DNA of 64,000 nucleotides from the NCBI RefSeq assembly GCF_009296315.1, contig NZ_WHLY01000002.1, forward strand, positions 868,001 to 932,000. The letters run 5' to 3'. Below the pieces are notes generated by a model, which saw nothing but the letters and a program-made list of their open reading frames with translations, did no database searches and was not told where the DNA came from. The translations under genes were made by a program, and so were the position numbers. The stretch comes from Salmonirosea aquatica (GTDB taxonomy: Bacteria; Bacteroidota; Bacteroidia; Cytophagales; Spirosomataceae). Within the stretch, counting starts at the first letter, position 1. Each line of letters starts with the position of its first letter. Below are positions 1 to 7,766 of the stretch, one piece after another.

Positions 1-631
1 TTAATAATTCATCTACCTGAGAAGGCATTTTCCTAAATAGAATAGGATAATCCCCAGTTAAAAAAATATCCTTATTAAATCCAAATAGCTGTGAAGTTGA
101 GCTACTCTTATTAGAGATAGCTACGTTTTTTATAATTTCAAGCGAAAAATTGGGTCTGAGAAATTTTAAATAGTTTGGGTCAGACTTTATCTTCTTCTCT
201 AATTCTGTCTTATCTACAATTTCTCCTGTTTCCGTATCGATAAAAGTCGTTTTCGCTCTACTAAAATAATCTATTGCTGCAAAATCTGATTTTGGGACTC
301 TCCAAAACAAGCTTATTATGAAGAACCTTAGTAAAGCAATTGTTTCATCTGTTTGAATTCCATCTTCATTCGGTTTTTCTCTTAAATTTCGAATCACTTC
401 TGCACAGTCAGAATCTAAAAAGCCATAGTAATCTTCTATCAAATCTATACTTCCACTTCTCGAACTGATTGTATTTCTATTCCATTCGTAAAAGATCTCT
501 TTCGGTGAAGTTTTCTTTTTCTTTACTTCATCTTTATATTTGTCGTAGACATAAAATTTTTTATCTTCATCTAAAAAGCCTTTTGCATAAAATTTTGGTA
601 TATAATGGTGTCTTTCGGATAAATTATTCAT
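1..631 (-). CDS. DUF4238 domain protein, partial (runs off left edge)
   Basis: Reading the minus strand from ATG at 631 gives an open frame of 210 codons that is still open at base 1. The N-terminus reads MNNLSERHHYIPKFYAKGF, followed by a YDK and an SPKEIFYEWN segment. This is the HHYxPxFYLxxF signature of DUF4238, a family of unknown biochemical role often found in accessory regions. No signal peptide or membrane segment is visible. The gene and the 220 bases upstream are far more AT-rich than everything to the right and contain no GGTACC motif, which suggests acquired DNA (inference). The C-terminal part lies outside the window. Confidence 0.85.
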   Translation of the reverse strand, partial: MNNLSERHHYIPKFYAKGFLDEDKKFYVYDKYKDEVKKKKTSPKEIFYEWNRNTISSRSGSIDLIEDYYGFLDSDCAEVIRNLREKPNEDGIQTDETIALLRFFIISLFWRVPKSDFAAIDYFSRAKTTFIDTETGEIVDKTELEKKIKSDPNYLKFLRPNFSLEIIKNVAISNKSSSTSQLFGFNKDIFLTGDYPILFRKMPSQVDELL

Positions 632-851
632 TTTTTATGTGTTATACCCAACTAGTAAATATCTGAAAGTTTTATATTTATTTTTACCTTATAAAAATAA
701 ATAGTATTTCTAATGCCGTAATTATCCACAGAAGCTTTTTCCGAGTAGCGACAATTCAATACTAACTTCCCAGTATTTCCAGAAACTTTCACTAAATAAA
801 GTTCAGTAAAATCATACAAAACAATTCAAATTTAATAGCCAACCACCAAAA

Positions 852-1838
852 CTACTTCACCAAAATCTCCATCGAATTCAGCTCCGGTCCGCCGCCGCGA
901 TTGGCCGAACCGGCCACGACGTACACCTTGCCGTTCATCGCTACGGCCCCCGTACCGTGCCGCCCCTGAATCAGCATCGGCATTTTCTCCCACTTTTCGG
1001 TTTTGGGATTATAGGCTTCCACCTCACTGTGGGCGGGTACCTGCTTGTCGCTTTCGCCACCAATAATCAGCACTTTATTGCCATGCGCCACGGCCATGTT
1101 GCCGGCCCGGAGGGTAGGTAGGTTCTGGTCTGCGGGCAGAGTGGTCCATGCGTTGGTTTTGAAATCATATACGTCCACCTCGGGGATGGTACGGTTGAGG
1201 ACCTGATTGATTTTGGCCGTTGAAAGCCGTCCCCCCGCTACGTATAATTTATCGCCTACCATTGCCACCGACACGTGGTCGCGCGGACGGGGGGCGTCGG
1301 GTAGTTTGCGCCAGGTATTGGTTTTGGGATCAAATTCATCGAACCACGCTACCTGTCCATCCCAGTGCCCGTCCTGAATCCCGCACACGACGTAGATCTT
1401 GTCATTATGTACAAAAGCCCCGGCGGAACCGCGCAGGCGATCTGTAGGTACCTCCGGCCCTTTGCGCCATTCGTCGCGCTCGGGATTATAAATGTACATC
1501 GCCGGAATGGGTGTTTCGTGGGGGTAGCTGCCCGTGAAAGCCCCGACCACGTACACTTCACCTTTATAGCTGATCGCCTGAAAGTGGCTCATTTCAAGAG
1601 GAGCCATGGCTTTGGTAGTCCAGGTATCCTTTTTGGGATCGTACACATCGATGGGCTTTACGCCCCGACCCCCAAGTAGATATAGTTTTCCATTAGCCTC
1701 GGTCATGGCACTTTCGTGCCGTTGGGTAGGCAAATTGAGTGGTTCGGCGGCTTGCCAGTTCTGTGCCGTGGCTATCGAAATACTGATGGCCAGCGCAGCC
1801 AGGCCAGTCAGCCATTTTTTATCTGAGAGATGTTTCAT
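852..1838 (-). CDS. Secreted kelch-repeat protein
   Basis: A 328-aa protein with a cleavable signal peptide (residues about 1-25, ending ATAQN). It is followed by about six kelch units of roughly 47 residues that form a predicted beta-propeller. Each unit shows the hallmark double glycine (LYLLGGRG, VYVVGAF, IYVVCGI, LYVAGGR, VLIIGGE, VYVVAGS) and a later YDP/YNP-x-W pattern. Kelch propellers bind proteins or sugars; no catalytic residues can be assigned. It is likely exported to the periplasm or cell surface. It is divergent from the McrC gene, with 68 bases between the two starts. A ligand cannot be given. Confidence 0.85.
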   Translation of the reverse strand: MKHLSDKKWLTGLAALAISISIATAQNWQAAEPLNLPTQRHESAMTEANGKLYLLGGRGVKPIDVYDPKKDTWTTKAMAPLEMSHFQAISYKGEVYVVGAFTGSYPHETPIPAMYIYNPERDEWRKGPEVPTDRLRGSAGAFVHNDKIYVVCGIQDGHWDGQVAWFDEFDPKTNTWRKLPDAPRPRDHVSVAMVGDKLYVAGGRLSTAKINQVLNRTIPEVDVYDFKTNAWTTLPADQNLPTLRAGNMAVAHGNKVLIIGGESDKQVPAHSEVEAYNPKTEKWEKMPMLIQGRHGTGAVAMNGKVYVVAGSANRGGGPELNSMEILVK

Positions 1839-1906
1839 AACCGAGGGTTTGATTTATATTACAAACTAAACCAAAAATAAGCTTTTTCCCGCTTTTCCCC
1901 TAACCC

Positions 1907-3175
1907 ATGCTTCACCAGGCCACCGAACAGAGCCTCCTTGCCTGCCAGCCCGGCGACCCGGCCGCGATTTTGCTACCGAAAGCGGCTTTTGAGGCACTTA
2001 GGACCTATGCCCTGCGCGATGATGCCGAGCCGATTCTGCGGTATTTCGTGCAGCGCGGGTGGGAGTACCTGCGCGTGGGACCCTACGTGGGGCTGTTACA
2101 AGCCACGCCGTCGGTCGCGATCGAAATTTTGCCAAAAACTTCCCAGGATCTTACCCCTGAGGCTGTAATCGCCGCCCGAACTTCCCTGTTGCGGATGCTG
2201 CTCTCTGTACCCGACCTGTTTCCACACCCACTGCCCGAATCTCAGTTCAGTCAGTTGGTCCGCTTTCCGATGCCCGAGGTTTTGACCGCGCTTTTTTTAC
2301 AAAATGCCGAAAAGCTGCTACATCGTGGCTTACAGACCGACTACCGAACCGTGGAGGAGGAGTTGCCTTTTGTCAAAGGCAAACTACGGCTTAGCCAAAA
2401 CCCATTCGCATTGGCCATGCACCCCGAGCGACTACCCGTGGCCTTTGACGAACGTACCCGCAACAATCCGCCCAACCGCCTGCTGAAAGCCAGTCTACGA
2501 CGTTTGAGCGGAGGTGGCTCTGCTCGACGGGTACGGCAATATCTGTTTGTGCTGGATGAAATACCGGATACCCTCGACTGGCGTAAAGATTTGGCTCTGG
2601 CCCGTCGCCTTGACCGTACCTTCCAGTCGTATGCTTGGTTGTGGCCCTGGGTCGAATGGCTGCTGGGTGGGTATGCCCCCGGCCTGACCGAAGGCAAAAA
2701 CCGCCTGCCCGGCCTGTTGTTTCCTACCCAACGTCTATTTGAAAGCTACGTGGCGATCAGCCTTAGAAGGTACCTACCCCCGGAATTCCGGCTGAGTATC
2801 CAGGAATCCGCCTACCACTTGCTGTTCGATTTTGCGGGTAAAGCCACACACCGACTGCGGCCCGACGTGGTGGTACGGCGGGGAAATGACGTATGGATTC
2901 TGGATACGAAATGGAAACTGGTACAGGGCAGCAGCTCGCACATCAGCCACCTTGCCCAAAGTGATCTGTATCAACTGTACGCCTACGGGCAGCGCTACCT
3001 GACCGAAGAGGGAACGGTGAAACTCGGGCTGATCTATCCCCAAACCCCTGACTTCAGTTCGGCTCCCCCGCCCCACCGGTACGAGCCGCACCTACCCCTA
3101 TACCTGCTGCCCGCCGATCTGTCGGTTAGTGCGTCGCAGATGGTAGCAAAATTGTGGAATGATTTGGGAGAATGA
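1907..3175 (+). CDS. mcrC: McrC-family restriction subunit (PD-(D/E)xK nuclease), no McrB partner
   Basis: A 422-aa protein of the McrC family, the nuclease subunit of modified-cytosine-dependent McrBC restriction. The N-terminal half is an McrC-type beta-rich domain (GLLQ...IEILPK near residues 60-80). The C-terminal half shows FPTQRLFESYV near residue 275 and then the nuclease core: LRPDVVV with D320, and ILDTKWK with D333 and K335. This is a complete PD-DxK site. In known systems McrB, a GTP-hydrolysing AAA+ motor, sits directly upstream and is required. Here the upstream gene is a divergent kelch gene and the downstream one is a convergent methyltransferase. The family call is firm; activity without McrB is doubtful. 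Confidence 0.88.
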   Translation: MLHQATEQSLLACQPGDPAAILLPKAAFEALRTYALRDDAEPILRYFVQRGWEYLRVGPYVGLLQATPSVAIEILPKTSQDLTPEAVIAARTSLLRMLLSVPDLFPHPLPESQFSQLVRFPMPEVLTALFLQNAEKLLHRGLQTDYRTVEEELPFVKGKLRLSQNPFALAMHPERLPVAFDERTRNNPPNRLLKASLRRLSGGGSARRVRQYLFVLDEIPDTLDWRKDLALARRLDRTFQSYAWLWPWVEWLLGGYAPGLTEGKNRLPGLLFPTQRLFESYVAISLRRYLPPEFRLSIQESAYHLLFDFAGKATHRLRPDVVVRRGNDVWILDTKWKLVQGSSSHISHLAQSDLYQLYAYGQRYLTEEGTVKLGLIYPQTPDFSSAPPPHRYEPHLPLYLLPADLSVSASQMVAKLWNDLGE

Positions 3176-3178
3176 ATA

Positions 3179-3212
3179 ACTGTCAACTCTCCACTGTCAA
3201 CTGTCAGCTCTC
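3179..3212. repeat. Dispersed TGTCAACTG-type intergenic repeat
   Basis: A run built from near-copies of a 7-10 base unit (ctgtcaact, ctccactgtcaact, gtcagctctc) lies between two convergent genes. The same units recur at 14050-14085 and 14171-14207. The stop codon of the downstream methyltransferase lies inside this run. Confidence 0.7.
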
Positions 3213-4123
3213 TTCGTACCCGACACGACGTACATCATAGCCCCGCCCGCCGCGTGGTACTTCTGGGCGTGGATGTAGCGCTCGGTACGTTCGCTCAGGT
3301 GCGCGTACTTGCGGAGGTATTCTTCATAGAATGCGAGGGACTCCGGCCCGAGCGTTTTGAAGTAGTCGTAATCGCTGAATTCGTCGGTCGTCCAGCGGTC
3401 GGCGGTACGCCACTGCTGCATGGTGGCGCGTTGTTCGGGGGTGTCGTAGGGAGGGTACATGGCGATGGCCTTGTCAGAAAGGCGCACGTCGATATTTTCG
3501 AAGCCCGCCTGCGCCAGCATGCCGGGTACCAGGTCGCCCAGAGAGTTGTCGCCCTGCCCCAGTTTTTTCTTTCCCCGCTCGAAAAGTAACGCGTACTTCA
3601 CGTGGTCCAGCACTTCGTCGATGGGGTCGTTGCTGGAAATGGAACTGCGCGTTAGACTCTGCACCAGATTGTTAGGCTCCACGCACAGGATGGTACCTCC
3701 CGGCTTGAGCACTCGTTTCATTTCGGCGAGTACTTCTTTGGGCTGGGGCACATGAATGAGCAGCGTCTGGCAGGTTACCAGATCGAACGTATCGTCAGGG
3801 TACGGCAGGGCGTCGGCGTTGGCCTTTTTCAATTCAAACTCCACGCCTTTGTCCGCGAAGTAAGCACGCAATGCGGGGGTACCCTTGACCCATTTCCGGT
3901 CGCTATCCACCCCGCATACCCGTGTGGGCTCGATTTCCGAGGTACCCAGGTAGTTCACCAAGAGTTTGCTCCAATGGCATTGGCCGCAACCCACATCCAG
4001 CAGGCTGTGGCAGTTTTCCAGACCCAGACGCCGGGCCAGCAGCTTCAGAAAACTCTCGTTCCACCAGAAGTCGCGGTAATCGCCGAAGAAGTCTTCCGAA
4101 TGGCCTTTTTTTGTTTTTTTCAA
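3197..4123 (-). CDS. Class I SAM-dependent methyltransferase
   Basis: A 308-aa cytoplasmic protein with a Rossmann-type methyltransferase fold. Motif I is SLLDVGCGQCHWS near residues 41-53, an acidic residue ends the second strand (CGVDSD), and a DLVTCQTLLIHV segment corresponds to motif IV. The phrase EMKRVLKPGGTILCVEPN is typical of methyltransferase family 11/25 enzymes. The C-terminal ~120 residues are family-specific and give no substrate clue. The only start that keeps the full N-terminus is a TTG at 4123, followed by a lysine-rich stretch; no nearby ATG fits. The 3' end runs into a dispersed repeat. Substrate unknown. Confidence 0.8.
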   Translation of the reverse strand: MKKTKKGHSEDFFGDYRDFWWNESFLKLLARRLGLENCHSLLDVGCGQCHWSKLLVNYLGTSEIEPTRVCGVDSDRKWVKGTPALRAYFADKGVEFELKKANADALPYPDDTFDLVTCQTLLIHVPQPKEVLAEMKRVLKPGGTILCVEPNNLVQSLTRSSISSNDPIDEVLDHVKYALLFERGKKKLGQGDNSLGDLVPGMLAQAGFENIDVRLSDKAIAMYPPYDTPEQRATMQQWRTADRWTTDEFSDYDYFKTLGPESLAFYEEYLRKYAHLSERTERYIHAQKYHAAGGAMMYVVSGTKRADS

Positions 4124-4307
4124 TTGGTTTTCAGAAACGAATCGGGTAAAACCATGTGTTCAAAAGAGTACCGGGGTATCCGGGAAAATGGCATTGCATG
4201 ATCCCTTTTCCGTGGTCAAAAGTAGAAAACTCACTTGGGATTTGAGGGATTTGCTTTACTTTTAATGCCCAGGTTTGTTCCTGCTTTACTCCTAACTTTA
4301 TCCTTTT

Positions 4308-5177
4308 ATGAAAAACGTATTCCCCCTGATTCTGCTTTTACTGGCTTCGTGCATGGCTCCGGCACAAAAAAAATCCAGCCCGGATAAAGAAGAATGGAAG
4401 CAACTCTTCAACGGCAAAGATCTCACGGGCTGGGACATCAAAATCCGGGGCTACGACCTCAACGATAATTTTGGTAATACGTTTCGGGTCGAGGATGGCA
4501 AGATCGTGACGCGCTACGATGCCTACGACAATTTCAAGCAGAAGTACGGCCACTTATTTTACAAAGAAAATTTTTCCTACTACCGCATCGTGACCGAGTA
4601 CCGCTTCGTGGGCGAGCAGCCTCCCGGTGGCGAGGGCTGGGCCCAGCGCAACAGTGGCATCATGGTGCACGGGCAAACGGCCGCTTCGATGGGCAAAGAC
4701 CAGGATTTCCCGATTTCGATCGAAGTGCAGCTTCTGGGCGGACTCGACAAGGGCGAGCGTCCTACCTGCAACCTTTGCACGCCCGGCACCAATGTGGTGT
4801 ACAATGGCAAGCTCGACACGCGGCACTGCATCAACTCTACCTCCAAAACCTACAACGGCGATCAGTGGGTACGGGCCGAAGTACTGGTGCTCGGCGATTC
4901 ACTGATCCAGCATTTTGTCAATGGCGAAAAAGTACTGGAATACACCAAACCCCAAATCGGCGGCGGCAACGTCAGTAGTTTCAATCCAGCCCAAAAGTCC
5001 GATGGCAAGCTCCTGACCGAGGGCTCCATTTCGCTGCAAAGCGAGAGCCACCCGGTGGAGTTCCGCAAAGTAGAATTACTAAACCTGAAAGGCTGCATGG
5101 ACCCCAAGGCCACCAACTTCAAGTCGTACTACGTGAAGGCGGATAACTCACTGTGTACCTACGGCAAAAACAAATAG
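4308..5177 (+). CDS. DUF1080 lipoprotein (3-keto-disaccharide hydrolase-like)
   Basis: A 289-aa protein with a lipoprotein signal (lipobox LLAS before Cys15). The rest is a DUF1080 domain, a concanavalin-like beta-sandwich, with the typical opening WKQLFNGKDLTGWD and later NSGIMVHGQ and the IEVQLLGG segment. Some family members hydrolyse 3-keto-glycosides made by GMC or Gfo/Idh dehydrogenases; others are uncharacterised. A cysteine-containing tail (KGCMDPKATNFKSYY...C) follows the domain. It stands alone and is closed by a clear terminator. Periplasmic or outer-membrane anchoring is inferred from the lipobox. Confidence 0.85.
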   Translation: MKNVFPLILLLLASCMAPAQKKSSPDKEEWKQLFNGKDLTGWDIKIRGYDLNDNFGNTFRVEDGKIVTRYDAYDNFKQKYGHLFYKENFSYYRIVTEYRFVGEQPPGGEGWAQRNSGIMVHGQTAASMGKDQDFPISIEVQLLGGLDKGERPTCNLCTPGTNVVYNGKLDTRHCINSTSKTYNGDQWVRAEVLVLGDSLIQHFVNGEKVLEYTKPQIGGGNVSSFNPAQKSDGKLLTEGSISLQSESHPVEFRKVELLNLKGCMDPKATNFKSYYVKADNSLCTYGKNK

Positions 5178-5203
5178 CAGGGTACCTTTTTCCTGCATTT
5201 TTC

Positions 5204-5252
5204 AAAAGCCCACCGCAACGAATGGTTTATCCGTTGCGGTGGGCTTTTTTTC
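5204..5252 (+). terminator. Rho-independent terminator after DUF1080 gene
   Basis: An inverted repeat with arms AAGCCCACCGCAACG and CGTTGCGGTGGGCTT around an 11-base loop, followed by a run of seven T residues. It lies 27 bases past the stop codon. Confidence 0.9.
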
Positions 5253-5345
5253 TTTGATAAGCACCTCGGCGGGGTACCTCTGTAAGTAAGGCATGCTTTT
5301 TTAAGGACTGTGGTTGTTTCATTTTCCATTCAAATACGCAACTTC

Positions 5346-6878
5346 ATGCCCCTACTAGGTAGTTTTATAAAAAAGGCCGTAGAACTCGGCGAAGCCCTCA
5401 CCAGTTACGATTCACCCGTTGAAGAGCAGGAAAAAGTGCTGCGCAATCTGCTGGAAACTGCGCAGAATACCGCTTTCGGCAAACATTATAATTTTGCCCA
5501 AATCCTGAAAAGCGATACACTCTTCAAGACTTTTGCCGAGAGCGTACCTACCCACGATTACGACAAGATTCACACGCACTGGTGGCACCGTACCCTGGCC
5601 GGAGAAGCCGACGTCACTTGGCCGGGTACCCCCGATTACTTCGCCGTTAGTTCGGGCACTACGAGCGCCAGCAAGTACATTCCCGTCACCGACGACATGA
5701 TCTCGGCTATCCGCCGGGCGGGCATCGGGCAGGTACTGGCCTTGTCGGAATACGACATGCCGCCTGCTTTTTTTGAGAAAGAAATCCTAATGCTGGGTTC
5801 CAGCACCGATCTGAAAGAAGTGGACGGCCACCTGGAAGGGGAAATCAGCGGCATTAGCGCCAGTAACATTCCGGGCTGGTTTGAATTCTATTATAAGCCG
5901 GGCAAGGAAATATCGTCCATCAAAAACTGGGACGAGCGTGTGGAGCGTATCGCGCAGGAAGCCCCCAAGTGGGACATCGGTGCGCTGTCGGGCATTCCGT
6001 CCTGGATCGAGCTGATGCTCAAGAAAGTCATCGAATACCACGGTCTTAAGACCATTCACGATATCTGGCCCAACCTGCTCGTGTACACTTCGGGTGGCGT
6101 GGCACTGGAACCCTACATTCCGAACCTGAATAAGCTGATGGCCCATCCGCTTATTTACATCGATACCTACCTGGCTTCTGAGGGTTTTCTGGCGTTTCAG
6201 GCCAGACCCGAAACCAAGGCCATGAAGTTGGTACTCAACAACGGCATCTACTTTGAGTTCGTACCTTTTCAGGATCGTTTCATGGCCGACGATGGTACCG
6301 TGCGGCCGGATGCACCTGTGCTCAACAGCCGCGAAGTGACCGAAGGCGTAGATTATGTGCTGCTCATTTCCACAGTTTCGGGCGCATGGCGGTACATGAT
6401 CGGTGATACGGTACAGTTTACCGACGTGGAGCGCGGCGAAATCATCATCAGCGGCCGCACCAAATTTTATCTTAATGTAGTGGGCGAGCAGCTACCCGTC
6501 AATAAAATGCAGGATGCGGTGCAGGCCCTATGCGACGAAAAAGGCATCGCGATCACCGAGTTTACGGTATCCGCCGTACGGCGCGACGACGGCGAGTACA
6601 TCAACCGATGGTACCTGGGCAGCGACGACCCCTGCCACGAACCGCATGATGTGGCGCAGCTTTTGGACGAAAAGCTACGGGCTTCCAACAAAAACTACGA
6701 CGTGGCCCGCAGTAAGGCACTTAAAGGTGTGGAGGCTTTTGTAATTCCGACGGATATGTTCCACAACTGGAATGAGCATACCAAGCAGAAAGGCGGACAA
6801 GCCAAGATGCCCAAAGTAATGAAAGAAGAGGATTTTCTGGAATTCGAAACCTTCGTCAAAGAGCATACGCTGTCCTAG
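5346..6878 (+). CDS. GH3-family acyl-adenylate-forming enzyme
   Basis: A protein of about 510 aa of the GH3 auxin-responsive promoter family, related to acyl-acid amido synthetases of the ANL superfamily. The nucleotide-binding loop is SSGTTSASKYIP near residue 105, and later GDTVQFTDVERGEIIISGRTKFYLNVVGEQ matches the second core region with the conserved Gly-Arg. Plant members join amino acids to acyl acids. The role in Bacteroidota, where the family is widespread, is not established. An upstream GTG at 5310 would add 12 residues. I prefer ATG 5346 because it opens with the family-like MPLLGSFIKKAV. Confidence 0.85.
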   Translation: MPLLGSFIKKAVELGEALTSYDSPVEEQEKVLRNLLETAQNTAFGKHYNFAQILKSDTLFKTFAESVPTHDYDKIHTHWWHRTLAGEADVTWPGTPDYFAVSSGTTSASKYIPVTDDMISAIRRAGIGQVLALSEYDMPPAFFEKEILMLGSSTDLKEVDGHLEGEISGISASNIPGWFEFYYKPGKEISSIKNWDERVERIAQEAPKWDIGALSGIPSWIELMLKKVIEYHGLKTIHDIWPNLLVYTSGGVALEPYIPNLNKLMAHPLIYIDTYLASEGFLAFQARPETKAMKLVLNNGIYFEFVPFQDRFMADDGTVRPDAPVLNSREVTEGVDYVLLISTVSGAWRYMIGDTVQFTDVERGEIIISGRTKFYLNVVGEQLPVNKMQDAVQALCDEKGIAITEFTVSAVRRDDGEYINRWYLGSDDPCHEPHDVAQLLDEKLRASNKNYDVARSKALKGVEAFVIPTDMFHNWNEHTKQKGGQAKMPKVMKEEDFLEFETFVKEHTLS

Positions 6879-6889
6879 ATGCGGCGAGT

Positions 6890-7492
6890 TCACAGCTTTT
6901 TCTCGTATTCCTCTACCAGCAAAACCGTTTCTTCCGGCGATACATACAGTCGCCGGATTTTTTCTTTATAGCGCTCGGGCAGGTGGGCGTGGTCGAGGAT
7001 GAAGTTTTTGGTCGCAATGATTTTCTCCCCCAACCCGTGACTGATGGCGTGTAAGTCGGCGGTGCGTTCAGCCTGCATGAGGTACCTTCTTGAAAAGAGG
7101 TACCCTAGCCCGTAGCGGGCCATCGACCACACCGACCGGTCGAGGTAGTCCATAATATGACCTAATTCGTGTCCAACCCACCCGATCAGGATATTTTGGG
7201 GAATGGTTTCGATTGGGAGCAGATGCGAATCGCCTTGGAAGTAACGGCTGATTTTAATGACATAGCCCCGCTCGGCCCGAGTCCGAAAAAGGGTAGAGAT
7301 CAGCGGCTGCGCCTGCATGATCGATTTCTTGATACTGGGGCTGAGAATGACAAACTCGATGTGCGTATGCAGCAATTCGGGGTAGTACGACAGCGCCAGC
7401 AGGATTTCTTCCCGCAACAGGTCAGGAATTATCTTCTTATTTCCAAATCGCACGAGGGTCGTCGATTCAGGTTGTTTTTTGTCGTTTTGCAT
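6890..7492 (-). CDS. HExxH putative metalloprotease, unknown family
   Basis: A small cytoplasmic protein of about 200 aa counted from ATG 7492; a longer frame from 7558 adds 22 residues that look non-coding. It contains WVGHELGHIMDYLD (zinc motif H108-E109-x-x-H112) and, about 30 residues later, QAERTADLHAI, which fits the ExxxD third-ligand pattern of gluzincin peptidases (E142). No signal peptide is seen. It is convergent with the GH3 gene, with 11 bases between stops, and divergent from the receptor gene at 7767. The peptidase call rests on the motif only; the substrate is unknown. Confidence 0.6.
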   Translation of the reverse strand: MQNDKKQPESTTLVRFGNKKIIPDLLREEILLALSYYPELLHTHIEFVILSPSIKKSIMQAQPLISTLFRTRAERGYVIKISRYFQGDSHLLPIETIPQNILIGWVGHELGHIMDYLDRSVWSMARYGLGYLFSRRYLMQAERTADLHAISHGLGEKIIATKNFILDHAHLPERYKEKIRRLYVSPEETVLLVEEYEKKL

Positions 7493-7766
7493 GAAGAAAT
7501 AAACAGGGTACAGGGCTAAAGGTTTGCGGAAATGAAAACGAATGCTGATCTGCCCCACCCTTCAGCAAAAAAGGACCAGCACAACTGAATACACTACAAA
7601 AACAGGCCCATTGGCGAATTCCGCTCTGAAAATAGTAGCCAAAGTATAGAGCCAAATTCCTTTTTCATCGGTCAAAAGTTCCATTTAGTCGAGTAGTCGG
7701 TAGTACCAGTTAAACCGCCTGTAATTTCATAAATCAAATCCGGCGAAACTACCTCATCAGATCCCC

